DNA of 64,000 bases, from assembly GCF_000208865.1 (NCBI RefSeq), contig NC_018395.1, forward strand, positions 5,070,839 through 5,134,838. Reading direction: 5' to 3'. The notes under the pieces are model-generated. The model made no database searches and was not told where the DNA came from. It saw only the letters and a list, made by a program, of their open reading frames with translations. Of this stretch, positions 22,901 through 35,527 are shown in pieces. The stretch's first letter is position 1; the number at the start of each line of letters is the position of its first letter. The position numbers and the translations under genes were made by a program. The DNA comes from Neospora caninum Liverpool. Taxonomy: Eukaryota; Apicomplexa; Conoidasida; Eucoccidiorida; Sarcocystidae.

Positions 22901-24390
22901 GGTGCCGCAGTGGTGTCAGGCTCGCATTCCCAACATTTACCCCTGGATCCAACGCGAATACTGGGACGTCTACTTTCTAGGGTTCTTCCGTTTCAAGAAG
23001 CTGTACCTCATTCTTCTGGCTCTCCCTTTCTACTTCCTTGCCCTCTCGTGCATCCTTTTTTTTCTCCACCGAGCGTGGCGCGCGAGACTCCGTGCGGGGC
23101 GTTTGGACGATGACGAGGACTGCCAAGGCATGGACGAGATAGAGAAGCCGCTGGCGGGAGAGAAGTTGCAGCAGGCGGTTGAGGACAGGCGACCTGTCAA
23201 GCATTCGGAGCATCCACGGCGGTTCGGGAAATTCGTTTCTCTCTGTAGACAAGGGAGCCGTGTCCTTGTCGCCGCCTTGCTGGACCCTGCCTTCGGGGAA
23301 ATCTTTCAGCTGACGTTGCTGATGATGTTCATGTTTCTATGCGGCAACACGAACGTAAGAGGCGCCTCTGGTCCCGATATTCTTCAATCGAGGGAGAGGC
23401 CGTTGCCGTTCTGCCGCGTTCGCTGCTTTCTTGAGTGGCCCTTTGAGCGGAGGCGCTTCTGGTGGCCTTCCTTTGCTTCATCTGCGAATGTAAAATCGCA
23501 TAGCCTTTCGCTCCCCAAAAGTCATGGATGGTGACCGACAAGCGAGTTTATCTGGCAAAGTGCTAGCCGCGTCAGGGACCGTGACGCTTCAGTTTTTGTG
23601 ATCTCGAGTTGACTGCCTGCAACAGCCCGTGCGCATGCGGTCCAAGCAGCGCCCGCTAATGTGTTTCTCCAAGACGCTCCCGTTGGCTTAAACGATCTGG
23701 GTCACTGGTGTTTCGTTCGTGTTTAATGGACTCTATCGGGCATACCCAGTAGCATCCTCGACTTGTGCACGATTCTTTAGGCCACCGTTTGGCATTTCTG
23801 TTTCGCCAGAGTTTGCCAGTGGGCACTCTCGGCCAGTCCCGATCAAAAGGGCCAGCCTCCAGAGGGGGAAACGGGGAGGCAGAGGTGTTTTCGGAGCTTC
23901 TAACCCGCTTCCGTGTGTTGTCTCTTTGTTACAGGTATTTCTTCGTCTCAGCACGGCCTGTCCCATCCTTTTCCTGAACATGGCTCGTCTACACGACGCA
24001 TACACTCTGCGGAGAAGGGATAATTTCCCCTGCGCCACAGCCACGTCTTCGCGCTTCTTTTTGTCTTCGTGCTGCCTTTGTGCGCCTGCCTCTCCTACGA
24101 CAGCGGGCAGCAGCCATGCAAAACGTCAAAGCGGCGTCCCCTTACACACGAAGAATGCCAGGAAACAATCGGATGGTTCGGACCGGGAACAGCATTCCGT
24201 TGTGTCAAAGCCTTATGACGTAGGCACGAGCTTCCGTGTAGAGAGTATTATGGGACCGCACGGGACAGCGACCACTGCAAAGGCCCCCCCACCTGTCGGC
24301 TGGAGGTGGTGGGGTTTTTTGAGCTTTATGATTCTTTTTTGTCACTTTTTGGGGCCACTGCTTTTTGGTTGTTACATTACATGGACTTAA
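19908..24390 (+). CDS. PIGV: GPI mannosyltransferase II (PIG-V/Gpi18)
   Basis: This enzyme adds the second mannose to the GPI precursor in the ER lumen. Exon 1 is 19908-23354 and exon 2 is 23935-24390, joined at AAC/GTAAGA and TTACAG in phase 0, giving 1300 residues. The start is ATG 19908 in the context GGCAAAATGCC. PIG-V landmarks appear in order. TM1 is VVVVAFLSRLFCLSLTCFW. SWDGEYF is near residue 264 and THAFFPG near 284 (the lumenal catalytic loop). AAYTESLFAALNTWG is near 504, RWGATF with LRSNG near 610, and PQWC followed by PWIQREYWDVYFLGFFRF near 1000. Exon 2 begins VFLRLSTACPILF and ends CYITWT, matching the family's terminal PWT-like end. The usual length is near 490 residues; the excess is low-complexity inserts, mainly in loops. 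Confidence 0.93.
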
Positions 24391-24873
24391 GGTCGCTTAG
24401 CGACAAAGCGCTGCGAAACACCAAATTTGCTGCCTATGGTTCCTACGTGCTTGTCATACAAACGTTTTTAAAGGAGCAAGGGCAGTATAGTGAACTGAGA
24501 TTGTTGCCGTTTTGGGTATGCTGGCGATCAAACCCCAAGCTGCTGTACTTCGGGCGGCGTGGGGATAATCCCGTCAGACAAGTTGCGTATGCGACTGCCA
24601 CGTACAGAGAGGCGTGAGGCACTGACACAGTCTAACGTAGTATGACGATGGAGCAGAAAAAAGATGCTATATGCAACAGTGGCAGGAGAACTGCCCCAAA
24701 CATACACTCTTCTGAAGAATACTGCGTATCGTGAGTAGCTATGTCACATGGTTTCGGAACCGGCGAGCCACACAGCTGAAGTGGACGAAACTACGGACAC
24801 GCACATATCTGAGCGTTTTCTGGCGTCGGTAAGCTAGCGTGATGACGCTAAGACGCCGAACGCAAGCGGTGCA

Positions 24874-26044
24874 ATGTACGTGTTTGTTCTGCAGTTTTGG
24901 CTGGTTCGAGGTTGCTTGCGGTCCCGGCACTGGCCAGGAGCGAAGGAGTTGCAACCACACTGCGCTCGCGCTTGGAGTCATAGAGCAGATATTGACTTAA
25001 GGGTAGCCGTTGCATGGGCTATTGACGGCAAACCAGGTCGCCCAGCAGTCGCTTACACCGCAAGACGTCTGGGTTATAGAACCGCCTGAAACGGTGAACG
25101 GACTGCTGGAAGGCGCCGGCCCTGATACCCAGTGGTGTGGACTGCAGGAGGGATGTTCAGCGCTAAACACAGAGTTTCTCATGGTTCTCTGGGTGTGTGT
25201 TGCTTCTGTGTGCAAGCGGCAGCGCTCATCACCACTGTACAAGCTGGTTCGCCAGCCCGAAGGCCGTGGAAGATGGCTGCGTGCCCACCATTATACCAGT
25301 GGTTTTGCGGCATGACTTGCACAGAGAAAAAGGGCACTCCGATCACCAGAAGGAAAGGCTGCCACCGCCACGTATGCCTGAAATCTCGGGGATCTCTACT
25401 GCAGTGTGTCTTAACTGCGTATTGAACCACATATTTATCCTGCCATGCGGCACTCCAGGTGTGTGTGAAGCTCCTCCTGGGTGGTACGCTAACTACAAGC
25501 AGCCGCCCGCAGCCTTTTACTGGAATGTTTATGTGCCACTGCAGCAAACAATTGCACATGCTGACGGTCTACCGCTCTTCCTTCACAAGTACAGAAACGA
25601 TATCCAGACGAAGCGACCGTAACGACGCCGGACAGAAAAAGCCCCTTCCCAAATGGTTACGGTATGGAGACGTCACTCGTAAGAGCGCAGAAACCCCCTG
25701 CCTTTGTTCCTGCCTCTATGGTGCAAGAAGCACGTTACTTCCTGGTTTTTTTATGTCCTAGCGTGGCCCCGGGTTTACTGGGGCAGATGGCGCCAGCAAA
25801 TGTTCAGAACACACAGGCATCGGATCAGCGAAGAAGCTATTTGTCGTGTATCGGGGCGAGAGGCCAGTTCCATCAAAGTCTTCCCCGATTTTATGGTTGT
25901 CTACGTCCAAACTTCGGCGGACAGCAACAGTCGTTGTGCCTGAAGGATGAAAGTGTGAGACACGGTGTCACACGATGTTCTGCTATCACCAGAGTAACAG
26001 AACCCCCCCAAAATTTGTGGGATTTCGGAGCGGTCTCCCAATAA
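24874..26044 (+). CDS. compact four-exon gene, unknown function
   Basis: Exons 24874-24903, 25007-25134, 25223-25458 and 25590-26044 agree in phase, giving 282 residues. Introns are 103, 88 and 131 bp with usable polypyrimidine tracts, and the last two have CTAA-type branch sites. The ATG at 24874 begins a short hydrophobic run (MYVFVLQFWL). Segments such as TPQDVWVIEPPETVNGLLEG, VEDGCVPTIIPVVLRHDL and KSPFPNGYGMETSLVRAQKP read as real protein. No domain is recognised. Other frames overlap and are partly open at 25459-25761 and 25704-25943, so a decayed gene with frameshifts is the main alternative. It follows PIG-V by 0.5 kb on the same strand. Confidence 0.4.
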
Positions 26045-27024
26045 CATGTGGCTTCTGTGGGGCGACTGACTCGGAGATACAACTGCTATAAACTGGCTTT
26101 TTTGAGAGAGCGTTCACCCTCCATAGAGCAGGGGACGACCGCTGTGTTGATCCTGCTCTTCCTCACAAAACTATGGTCGAGTGATCCCGACTACTGTCAG
26201 CTGCGCCTCTGCCTGGCGAGGGGCCCTCAATGCCCCGCATGCAACCCGAAAGCTCCGTCCTGAGAGGTACCAGCAAAAATCGATGGAACTCTGAGCATCG
26301 CTTTCTTATGTCCAGCATAGAATGATGGGTTTCCTTACCACACCCTGGATTCACAGACTTGCGGACACCGCAGTTTTCATGAAGCTTCGCTCAAAAGTGC
26401 ACTACCGCTTCTTGGGAAATCTCAATGGTGGGCCGGACGCCACGTGCAACTCTCTAACCTCTGAATCGATTCTTGTCCGCGAAAATAGAAAGATACGTTA
26501 GTTCGCTAGCAACAAGGTGATAGTGGATGCCAGATAACAGTGTGATGCTGCTCTTTCGGGCAAAGCGGCTCACTCTATGCTCGATTGCACAAGACGCTCT
26601 GTCCAAGTTACTTTCTTGTGAGTCGTCGTTTATATTTAATAAAAAGTTGGTGTTCGCTTGAATAATCGGACAAACTGGTTTAACTTGGCTCCCATTGTTC
26701 CTGATGAACTCCGGACTTTCGAACGCTTTCCACACGCCGTGAACGTAGGTTCAATTCCTGAAGTCCTGATGATAAAGAAGTGATGTGTCCCTCTGCGCAG
26801 AGTCCAGTTTACCTGCTTCAGCGACAGTTGGCCTATGACTAAAACCAGTCGACCGTCTGCTGGGGGGCCACCTGTATATTTCGTGTCGTGAACGTTATTA
26901 TGCACGCAAACCTTTGACTGTATATTGTGTACGAGGTTTTCTCACGTGATACATAACGCTCCGAGTCCAACAGCTATTCGAGAGGGTTTTCTGGCTCGTG
27001 ATGCATTGCTAGGGAGTTGAAGGG
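26045..27024. other. intergenic upstream of kinesin
   Basis: AT-richer region. A minus frame is open for about 100 codons (26943-26636) with a donor-like CAG/GTAAAC inside, but no start or partner exon was found. The 3' part should include the kinesin promoter. Confidence 0.35.
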
Positions 27025-30000
27025 ATGCCAGCTTGCAGCATGTTTTCGGCTCGTGCGGATAGCAAACCGTCCAAGCCGTCCGTCGTACCTCCCGCCTCCT
27101 GCACTCTTGGCCCCTGTCTGAGGAGCGGCAGCTCAAATACATTGGCTTCTAGCCGTTGCCATCTGGCGTCGCCCGTCGCGCCCTACCGACGCTGCGCTGA
27201 TACTCGCGAGCGAGCAAAACGACGGACCTCCGTGCCGGCAGGTCTTCTTCATGCTGGTCAGCCCGATGCTGATAACGCTCCTGAGGATGGCTACGCAAGA
27301 AAAGCGGGCAACCACGGGATGGGCAGTAAGAAGGCGAATACCTCCAGGGTTCCCGACGAATGGGGGATAACAAATGGGTCTTCTGTCGAGAATCATGGAG
27401 AATCTGGCAAAAACGTTGCTGATAGGCGTGTTGTCGTCCGAATTCGGGGCCTCACTCTCAATAGCGGTAGAAAACTGGCACTGTGTGTACATCCCGAGGA
27501 CAACACCCGAGTGATTTGTCATAGAGGGACTTGCTTACAAGAGTTCCGTTTCAGCAGAGTATTCGCTGACCCTGAAACGAACGATGACGTGTATCGGGAA
27601 ATAGGCGGCCAGCGCATAGTCGAAGCGATCGGCTTGGGCATCAAAGAAACTATCCTCGCCTACGGGCAAACTGGAAGCGGGAAAACACACAGGTATGCAT
27701 ATGCAGGCTATCTGGCGTTTTGAGTCAACTGGGATTGAGTACATCCGCCCCTCTCCCAGTGTCCGACGCCAGACATACGCACACACACTTCTCCTTGGCT
27801 GAGCCGCAGACCTCACCCGCACACACAAATTTGGCCGACGAGCCATTTCCAGAAACCTATTTTGCGTTTACAAAAGCCAACAACCACGGCAGAATGTGAC
27901 CGTCCCAGCGCCTCGTTCAGCGGAAGCAGAACCCGCTGGATTGTCGAAATTTGCACAGCCTCGTAGCGATGCACACGCGGCCTAAACTATCATGCAGACG
28001 GTTCGCTTGGTCAGCATACATCTCTACAAGGGGATATTCAGGTCGTCCGTCCAAATGCTACATAGTGACAGATACACGATGGTGACGCCATCTTGAGGAG
28101 GAGCGTTTTGCCTCCGAGTTGATGTGTGCGTCCAAAGCCGGGGCGTTTCGTATGAGATGCCAGCGTCGGTTCTGTCATCTGAAGATGGAGCGAAACCCAT
28201 AGTTGGGGATAGAGTTGACGCGCAGAAGTCAAGCTTGTAACACGTACACTCGGATGTGGATGGCCTGTGCTTTACTCCAGCTTGTTTGGGACTAGAAAAG
28301 AGAAGGGCTTGGTCCAGCATTTCATTCATTCGCTCTTCGAGCACCGGGCCAAGGCGCGATTGCAGCAGACAATTTCCGTGTGCGCAGTCGAAATTTTTGG
28401 AGAAGTGCTCTATGATCTTCTGCCGGAGTGCGAAACGGACCGGAGAACTGGCGCCCCCTTGATAGTTCGCCACGAAGAATGCTTCATCAAGACTTCCAAG
28501 TTTACTTTCAAGGTCTGCACAGTCAATGACGAGCACAGTGCGCTCGATCTGTTGGAGGAAGCCCGACAGCAACGGCGGGTCGGTGATTCGCATCTCAACT
28601 CGAGGTCAGCTCATTTGCGCATAGCCGAGGCTGATCAGCTGCCTAACTGATCGTGGTCGCGCTGCTGTCCTTTGCGCAGAGAGCGATAAGCATGCAAATG
28701 AGACCATTGTGCTTGCAGCTTACACAACTGCATGTCTTTCCTGAAGTGGTGTACATTGACGCAGCTCGGGACAGTGCATCGCCACGTCACGTGGAGCGGT
28801 ATTAGGGAAAAACCAGAACTGCCTTGTTCGTGCTCTGTTCCCTGAACGCAGATCTAGTCGATCACATGCAGTGGTTCAATTCTTCGTGCACACGCGCGTG
28901 TCGGAGGAGCGAGCCGTAGAATTTCTGAAGCGCCCAGTGATCCCCGAACGTCCCGTGGGCGCATGCGCCTTCTACGGCGTGCTGACTCTCGTCGATCTCG
29001 CCGGATGCGAACGCGAAGCACCATCCTACCTACCACGGCGTCTGTATACAGCAAATGGGTATAAAGACGAGTCGAAGTGGGGATGCTGCAGCCGCTCTCT
29101 GAATGCCTCGATTTCAACGCTTAACCGGCTCATACGCAAAATGCAGGTCAGTACGTACATATATGTATAACACGTACGTAAATAAGACCTATCGATTCCG
29201 TCTTGCTCAGCCTCCACCTATACCGCTGCAGAGAGATGCTTGCGTGGTTCCGTCTAGCAGCTTCCAGTGAAGCCAATCTGGAAGGCAGGACGTTCGCGCT
29301 TTTTATTTAACTCTCGTCCTTGCAGACTAGCACACTTGATGAGTCCGATCGTCGGCAGTCAGCCTTGAACAGGGTTTTGTTCGACTACCTCCAGCCCGAG
29401 TGTGGCGTTTGCATGATTTTTTGCCTCAATCCGGAAGCATCAGAACTTCAGGTAAGACCCAATCTGTTTGAAGGAGAAGCAGGGAAGCAACCGACAGTCT
29501 ATATGCCGGTGTTTCTCCTGCGGGCTTAACTGTCGAGAACAAAGGAATGAAAGCAAAAGGTCGTAACGCCCTGACCAAGGCTAGGCTTGTCCCTTTGTCT
29601 GATGGAGGCATCCCGGCTGTCCTAAATATGTCGTTTTGCAGGTGTCACTTTCCACCCTCTCTATTGCGTCGGAATCGCGTCTCATCCCTTGCTGGCGGAG
29701 GCAGTATTTCCTTCCTCTGGGTCCGCTTCGAGAGTTCTATAACGAATCGGTTATCTACCAGTCCGCTGACCCAATCACTGACTTGATCAAGGCGCGCCGC
29801 CCCATGGTCACCCACGACGCAGTGCCTCTCGCGTCGGCTGACGGCGGTCGTCCTTTCCATGCCGTCAACAATTCTGCGCGAGCTGGGCCGCCTTCGTCTG
29901 GTGGCACACGAATGCCACCGGAGAAAAAAAATAAAATAGCGGTGGAAGGCGTAGGAACAAGCGACACGTTTGATGATATTTACCCGCTCGCCGCCCCGGT

Positions 30001-33000
30001 CGCCGTCAGCGAACCTGCGGATACACTCCGCTTGAAGCATCGCCAAAGAAGGTCATCAGACAGCCTCTGTTGTTCGTCACTCTCGTCGCTTCTAGGCGCA
30101 GAAGATTCATTCCAGTCGACCGGGAGTGGGTCGGATGCGTGGTTTTCTAAGCTGCAAAATCAATCGTCATCATCAGTGCAGCTGGCCAGCTGGCCCCTTC
30201 GGCAAAGCATCGGAACGCAGACGAATCCATCCGCCGCCTCCCGCTCGTTCTCAGACAGTGGCGCTGGAAGCGACGAATGGGTTTCTGCTGTAGCAAGCGA
30301 GGCTGCAGGTGCACGGCCTTGCTCAGGTGTATTACGCGTTTCAGTCTTGGACGCCACGTCACTCGGAGAGATTCTTCGAAATGCCGGAGCCCTTACTCCC
30401 GAACGACTTGAAAGAGTTCTGACAAAGAACGGGCAGCAACGTGAACGAGGAGCGCATTCGGAAGGTACAAAGGACGTTGAGGTCTCAAGGGAGACCGGGC
30501 AAGCTGCTTGCCGCCTTGGGGAGGCGCAAGCTATACCCGTCCAACTGGGAGACAACGCGACAAGTGTGTTCATCTTGTTTCCTGCGCCAGCAAACGGGAT
30601 GCTGGCAACTCAAAAGGGAGGAGGGAAACAAGACAGTGACTGCGGGTTAAGTAGAGGACCAACTGACGGCGGTAATGTGGGTGGGAGACGGCCTCCAGAT
30701 TCCGAACAAGCGGCTCTTCTTCTGACAGCTACTTCGGAAATCGAGAAATCAGGGGAAGACTTGCCATCGTCTTCCCCGACGAGACAAACCCGGGAGAAGC
30801 CTGCGTCTGCTGCAACTCCCAATCATACTTCGGTGCAGCGTACGGACTGTCCAGGCTATGGTACGCCGGCGAACGGAGGCAGAGGTGAATCCCGCCTCCC
30901 CCCGGAGCTCGTAGGCCATGATGGCGCCTTGGTGGGCGAAAACCTTTTTCCTCGGCAAGGAACCCCGCACAAAGTGTCGACTCAGACTGCAACCGATGGC
31001 AGAATTCAGCCGGAACTCTTGGACGAGACGCCGGCTCTCGCAGGCGCCTCCTCTACGCCTCCTCGTTCCTCTCGGCTGGGCTCCCCTCCATCCCACGGCT
31101 CTTCGAGGAAACCAGTCTCTGTCTTGACCGGACAGGAAAGCGACAGCGGTGAGCTACGATCAATTAGCAGAACGCTGCATGACACCGCTGCGCAACCATT
31201 AAGCCAAGAGAGAAGGAAACGCATTCTAACTTGCCTCACAGGCAGCCGCTACGCTACACAGCAGGTAGAAAGTGGATACGGAAAGTGCACACGTCAACAT
31301 ATACATCCGCATTACAGATAAACGCATAGGTTTGAATACATAGCTATATATACATATATATACCTCCCATGTGTCTCCTCTCTCAAAAGATACAGCAGTC
31401 ACGCTATCTGTTCCAGATGGCAAGACGCCTCTCGTCTTCTCTCTCTGTACGTGCAGACCCCAGCAACCCTGTTTCGTCGTGTGGCGTCAAAAGCGCTATC
31501 AGTTCTGTTGAGTCGTGCTCGTTTGCGCCGCGAAGCGCCCGCCAGTCGTCTCAGTCCTCCTCTATCTCCTCTTCAAATGTTTTCCCCCTCCTCGAAGCGG
31601 CTACGCCCGGAACCCCACACTCTCCCCGTCTCCCATGTTCAGTCTTGGGCACCTCCATCAAACACACTGTTCCTTCTCCACCGTTCTTAGCTCTACCAAC
31701 GGACAGTAAGAAAACTTCCCGGCGCCTTGCTTCAGAGATGAGGGAGTCCTGCGAACACGCCTCATTAGACGGGGTGCCGACGGGCGTGCGTCCAGGTACA
31801 CAGAGGCAGCAGAGGCAGCAAGAGAGTTTACCAGTGCGGGGCCGCGCGGACCTAACAGGCACACTCGTGAAATCGCCTCGCAGTAACGCCGACTCGGTGC
31901 CTTTTTCGTTCTCTCGGAATGCATCAATCGGGGACTCAGCCGAACGAACGTCCTGGAGCGGCCAGGCAGGTCGGTGCGCGAACTCTCGCGCATATCTCTT
32001 CGCTGGTTCAAACCGTTGGGAGCCAAGAGAACAGAACTCCGAGCCGCCTGCAAATGGAGACTCAAAGACAGGTGCTCCGCTGCTGCGATCTTTCTCAACG
32101 AGCCGTGTTACGTCACAACTGCGCGACGTTTCTGCCCCTACCGCCACGGCTCCGGGCTGCTGCTGTGCGCAGTGCGTTCAACCCACTTGTGCCGACCCCT
32201 TCGCCGGGGCGTCTGGGGAACCGGCTGCGTTAGTGCCTTCGCGCGAGGACTGCACGCCCCATTTCCAGTGTTGCTGTGTGGGGCAACAAAGGGACTTGTG
32301 GCGTGGCCTCGAGTTGCGGAAGGAGCAACAGCGGCGGGAGGAGAGGCGCATTCAGGCGCAGATCGAACGGATTGAGAAACAGTTGCAGTCGCTCGTTCAC
32401 CAACAGACTCCTCCCTGGTCAGCGGTTCCGCACTTGCAAAGGCGTGAGAGCAGCCTTGAATCTCTGAACGAATCAAGTGCCGCCAATCCTCGTGTTGTCG
32501 ATGCACTTCTTCTAGCTCGCCGCCTCTTGCTGACTTCTTTTCGTTGCCCCGCCACGTCAACAAGCCCTGCTGGCGCCTCCCATGAAGCTCAAAGCCGCGG
32601 TCCAGCGCTGCCGAACAGACGCACTTTCTCCTCAAAAAGCGGTGCCGCCTCTGACGCAACAAAGCATCGCCCATCGGGGTGGTTTTCCGAGCAACAGCGA
32701 GCTCTGTCAAAGAGAGCGAAACAGGCTGCAGGTGGAGAAGATGCACGCCAAGAGCCAGCAGAAGACGACGCACGCCTTACTGCCAACTTGGACGCCATCG
32801 AAGGAAGTCACGGAGTACAGCACGTTTCTTGTGTGCAGCACTCCCTGACAATTTCTGAACAGGACGTCCACACTCAGCGGCCTGAGGCACACCCGGTGGC
32901 AAGAGGAGGCCTAGCGGAGCTTCACGCCGCTACTGACGGCCAGGATTCCGCCCCCGCTGGCGGCGGGGGCATGGAGGCGCACATCTACAAACGGCCTTCT

Positions 33001-33255
33001 GATGTGTTCGTAGGCGGAACCTGTGAAGGGGATTTGCCGTTCTCTCCGAATCCCCCAGGCGCTTTTCGTTCCCCTCGCGAGGCTGCAACCTTAGAGGAAG
33101 AAGGAAACGCATACAAGAGAGAGTGCCAGGAGCCTTTAGACATGCAGCATTCCGAAAATGGTCACGAGGTGGGGATGGGGCGTTGCAGCCGGAAACGAAG
33201 CGTCACAGAGCCCCCGATCACCAGAAAATTCGAAGAAGGTTGTAGCAGACCCTGA
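27025..33255 (+). CDS. divergent kinesin motor protein
   Basis: Six exons agree in phase: 27025-27692, 28281-28604, 28852-29146, 29326-29451, 29642-31264 and 31390-33255, giving 1633 residues. The motor follows a 135-residue N-terminal extension. Its core begins RVVVRIRG; the P-loop AYGQTGSGKTH is near residue 214. EIFGEVLYDLLP matches the usual EIYNE-VYDLL, and switch I is NSRSSRSH, rebuilt exactly across the exon 2/3 junction. Switch II is VDLAGCER (usually DLAGSE), followed by SRSLNASISTLNRLI. The motor ends near residue 480. The tail is long and Ser/Pro-rich, with a Cys cluster (GCCCAQC) and one coiled coil (KEQQRREERRIQAQIERI). It should be a microtubule ATPase; the subfamily is not clear. 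Confidence 0.92.
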
Positions 33256-34334
33256 AGTTTTGAAGGTGGAACAAAACCGGAACACCCCCCTGGCGTTGCG
33301 CAGAAGTGTCTTGAACACATCATCTAACGGCGTAGCCGCTCGAGCCTCAGCCGCGTTTCTGGAAATTGAGGCATCTTTTTCTGCCTGGAAAAGAGTTGCC
33401 TTCCGGCTTTTTAGCTGTGGATGGGCCTCGTAACCCTCCTCATTCACAGCAAAACGTCCTATTCCACCATCCGATACGGAGACACGTGTGGGGGGCAAGA
33501 AATGAGAGCTCGGAGAGGGCACCTGACGTGACTGCAGTCGCTTGCAGCGCTCTGCTAGTCCGCAAAAGTCCAACAGTGGCGACTGGGGTGTCCGCTGTCA
33601 GAATCAATCGAAGGGCGTGCGTTCACATGTACCTCACACTCCTCCAACAAACCAAGGGGAAAGGAAACGCGAACAAGTGGCAGCGAAAGATGAATGTGTT
33701 GGAACACAGTGATGCCCCATCATTTCCACAGGCTAAACTGGCCAAAATGACCGGAAGATCTTGATGTACCCGGTGGTGTCGGCAGAAGCTCGAGGAAGCC
33801 ACCAACATGAAGGCTGCTCGCGGCGTCTGAAAGAGGGGAGACGCCAAGTTTTTAATAGCATAAGAGAACGGCCAGAGGTGTTTTTATGTCACACAACTGA
33901 TGCCGTTAATCTGTATCTTAATTCAAGGGTGTGGGACGCCGTAATAACGACAGACGAGTTAACACGCATGCTGCATTTGGGAGCAAGGCAATGACCCGAA
34001 TCTAGCCGATACTGATCTTGCCTGCCATAGTGGCGGCGTTTTCATATCGGACTCTGGGTGCACTGCACAGAGCCTCAGTAGTCCGGGACCAAACAACGTA
34101 GCCAGTGGCGTCCACGCCTTCCGTGGAAGCAATAGCCTATCCCTGAAGCCTGACCAGTTACGACGGAGAGGCCAACGTGCCCAGCGAAGAAAAGTTTAAG
34201 CTGTGCACATGCTTCTCTCTCTGAGTTATCGCGAAGAGGTCCTCGACGTTCTTTGGAATAGCTGTGCCTGCCAGGTAGAGGGTACTTGATTCCATTTCAC
34301 TTCAACCTGGAGTTAAGCTCTTGGGTTGTGTGAT
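33256..34334. other. intergenic
   Basis: 3' flank of the kinesin gene and upstream flank of the next compact gene. Open frames at 33366-33764 and on the minus strand at 33573-33136 look like shadows and 3' UTR. Nothing else is seen. Confidence 0.4.
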
Positions 34335-35206
34335 ATGGGCAGTATCGCGGTTTTCAGAGGATGCTGGTCTATGACCACGAGCATTCTGACGCCCTCTCCC
34401 AGTTCGGGACGAAAGGCCCACCGTTTTCCCGGTATTGCATGTGACGCACTACTCGCGAGCGCCACTCATCGGTTACTCCGGCATCCTAGATATGGTCGTG
34501 TCAAATAGCAGCATGATTTGCCAACAGACATGGGAATTGCGGAGAGATGGACAGAAGACAGCCCAGCTTTTTCGCTTGTCTGAAAACCTCCCCAACGGAC
34601 AGCCGTTTCCTGTAAACAGCATGTTGCTGTTTGTTCACATGGGGCTCCTAATTTCAACGTGTATAGTGTGAAAGGCGTTGACAGTGGAGATTTTCTTTTC
34701 TCGAAACCAATGAGTCACGCTCCTACAGACTCTGTTGATATCGAGTGTTCGTCCAACGACATGGAAGACATCGCCCAGTTTCCTGAGTGGTGAGCGACGC
34801 AAGACGCTGCACATGCGACGTAGCTGGAGCCAACAAAAGGAAAGTCACTGGTGCTGAATGTGAAAGCAAGCTCAGTGCCGCTGGAACAATGGTGTGAATC
34901 TTGGGCTAGATATTATCCTCGAGACATTCAAGCACTTGGTACGTACTGTTGAAACGGTTGAGCACTGGAGTACGCCGAGAAAAATCAACACTTTCCCGCT
35001 TCAAACTGGACCCAAGAAAACCTGTCGGGAAGAGCACACGTCTGACGTGGTTCCTCAACATTTGGCCCGTTAGTCCGTACCATGGCCCAGATGTTCGCTT
35101 TGGACAAATGAGGCTAACGTTGGCTTCAGATGCCTTCCACGAGGCCTTCGTTCTCTCAACGACATCGGGCGCGCTCCTCATTGACCCAATATCAGAAGGG
35201 ATTTGA
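34335..35206 (+). CDS. compact four-exon gene, unknown function
   Basis: Exons 34335-34494, 34603-34789, 34871-34938 and 35130-35206 agree in phase, giving 163 residues. Introns are 108, 81 and 191 bp, with GTCGTG, GTGAGC and GTACGT donors. The second exon is the strongest: HGAPNFNVYSVKGVDSGDF and then DIECSSNDMEDIAQFPE. The third reads SVPLEQWCESWARYYPRDI and the last ends LLIDPISEGI. No signal peptide, membrane segment or known family. A 171-codon frame on the minus strand (35421-34906) overlaps the 3' half but has no ATG, so I prefer the plus model. A decayed gene is the main alternative. Confidence 0.42.
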
Positions 35207-35527
35207 TACCCGAGTAAACGCTGCCGGCTGGAATGTTGTTTGCACATGGCACAATACGGCTGAAACAAAATATGCAGGTCACGGCGCTTCCCTAACAAGC
35301 AAAAGCCATTGAATTCCCGGTCAGAGACGTAAAAATTCGCGATTACGCTGCCACGGACTCCCTTATGTTCTGCACCTGTCACGCAAACTCCGGAAAATAT
35401 GTTGTCCACTTGAAGGCACAACTTTGGGTCGCACCGCGATAATTGCGAGCATCAGGAAGAGTGGACTGAGCCGGCTCATTTTTCGCTTCCCTAAAAGTTC
35501 CTCCCCTCGTCAGTATAGGGCTTTACT
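35207..35527. other. intergenic, convergent
   Basis: Short gap between the 3' ends of the compact plus gene and the minus-strand transporter. I see nothing specific beyond likely 3' UTRs. Confidence 0.4.

Noticed and set aside
34470..34520. Segment reading PLIGYSGILDMVV that loosely recalls cox1
   Set aside because: The surrounding frame does not match cox1, and the stretch falls across a donor site of the compact gene model.
34906..35421. 171-codon minus-strand frame
   Set aside because: No ATG start, and the plus strand gives a phase-consistent spliced model. Kept in mind as the main alternative.
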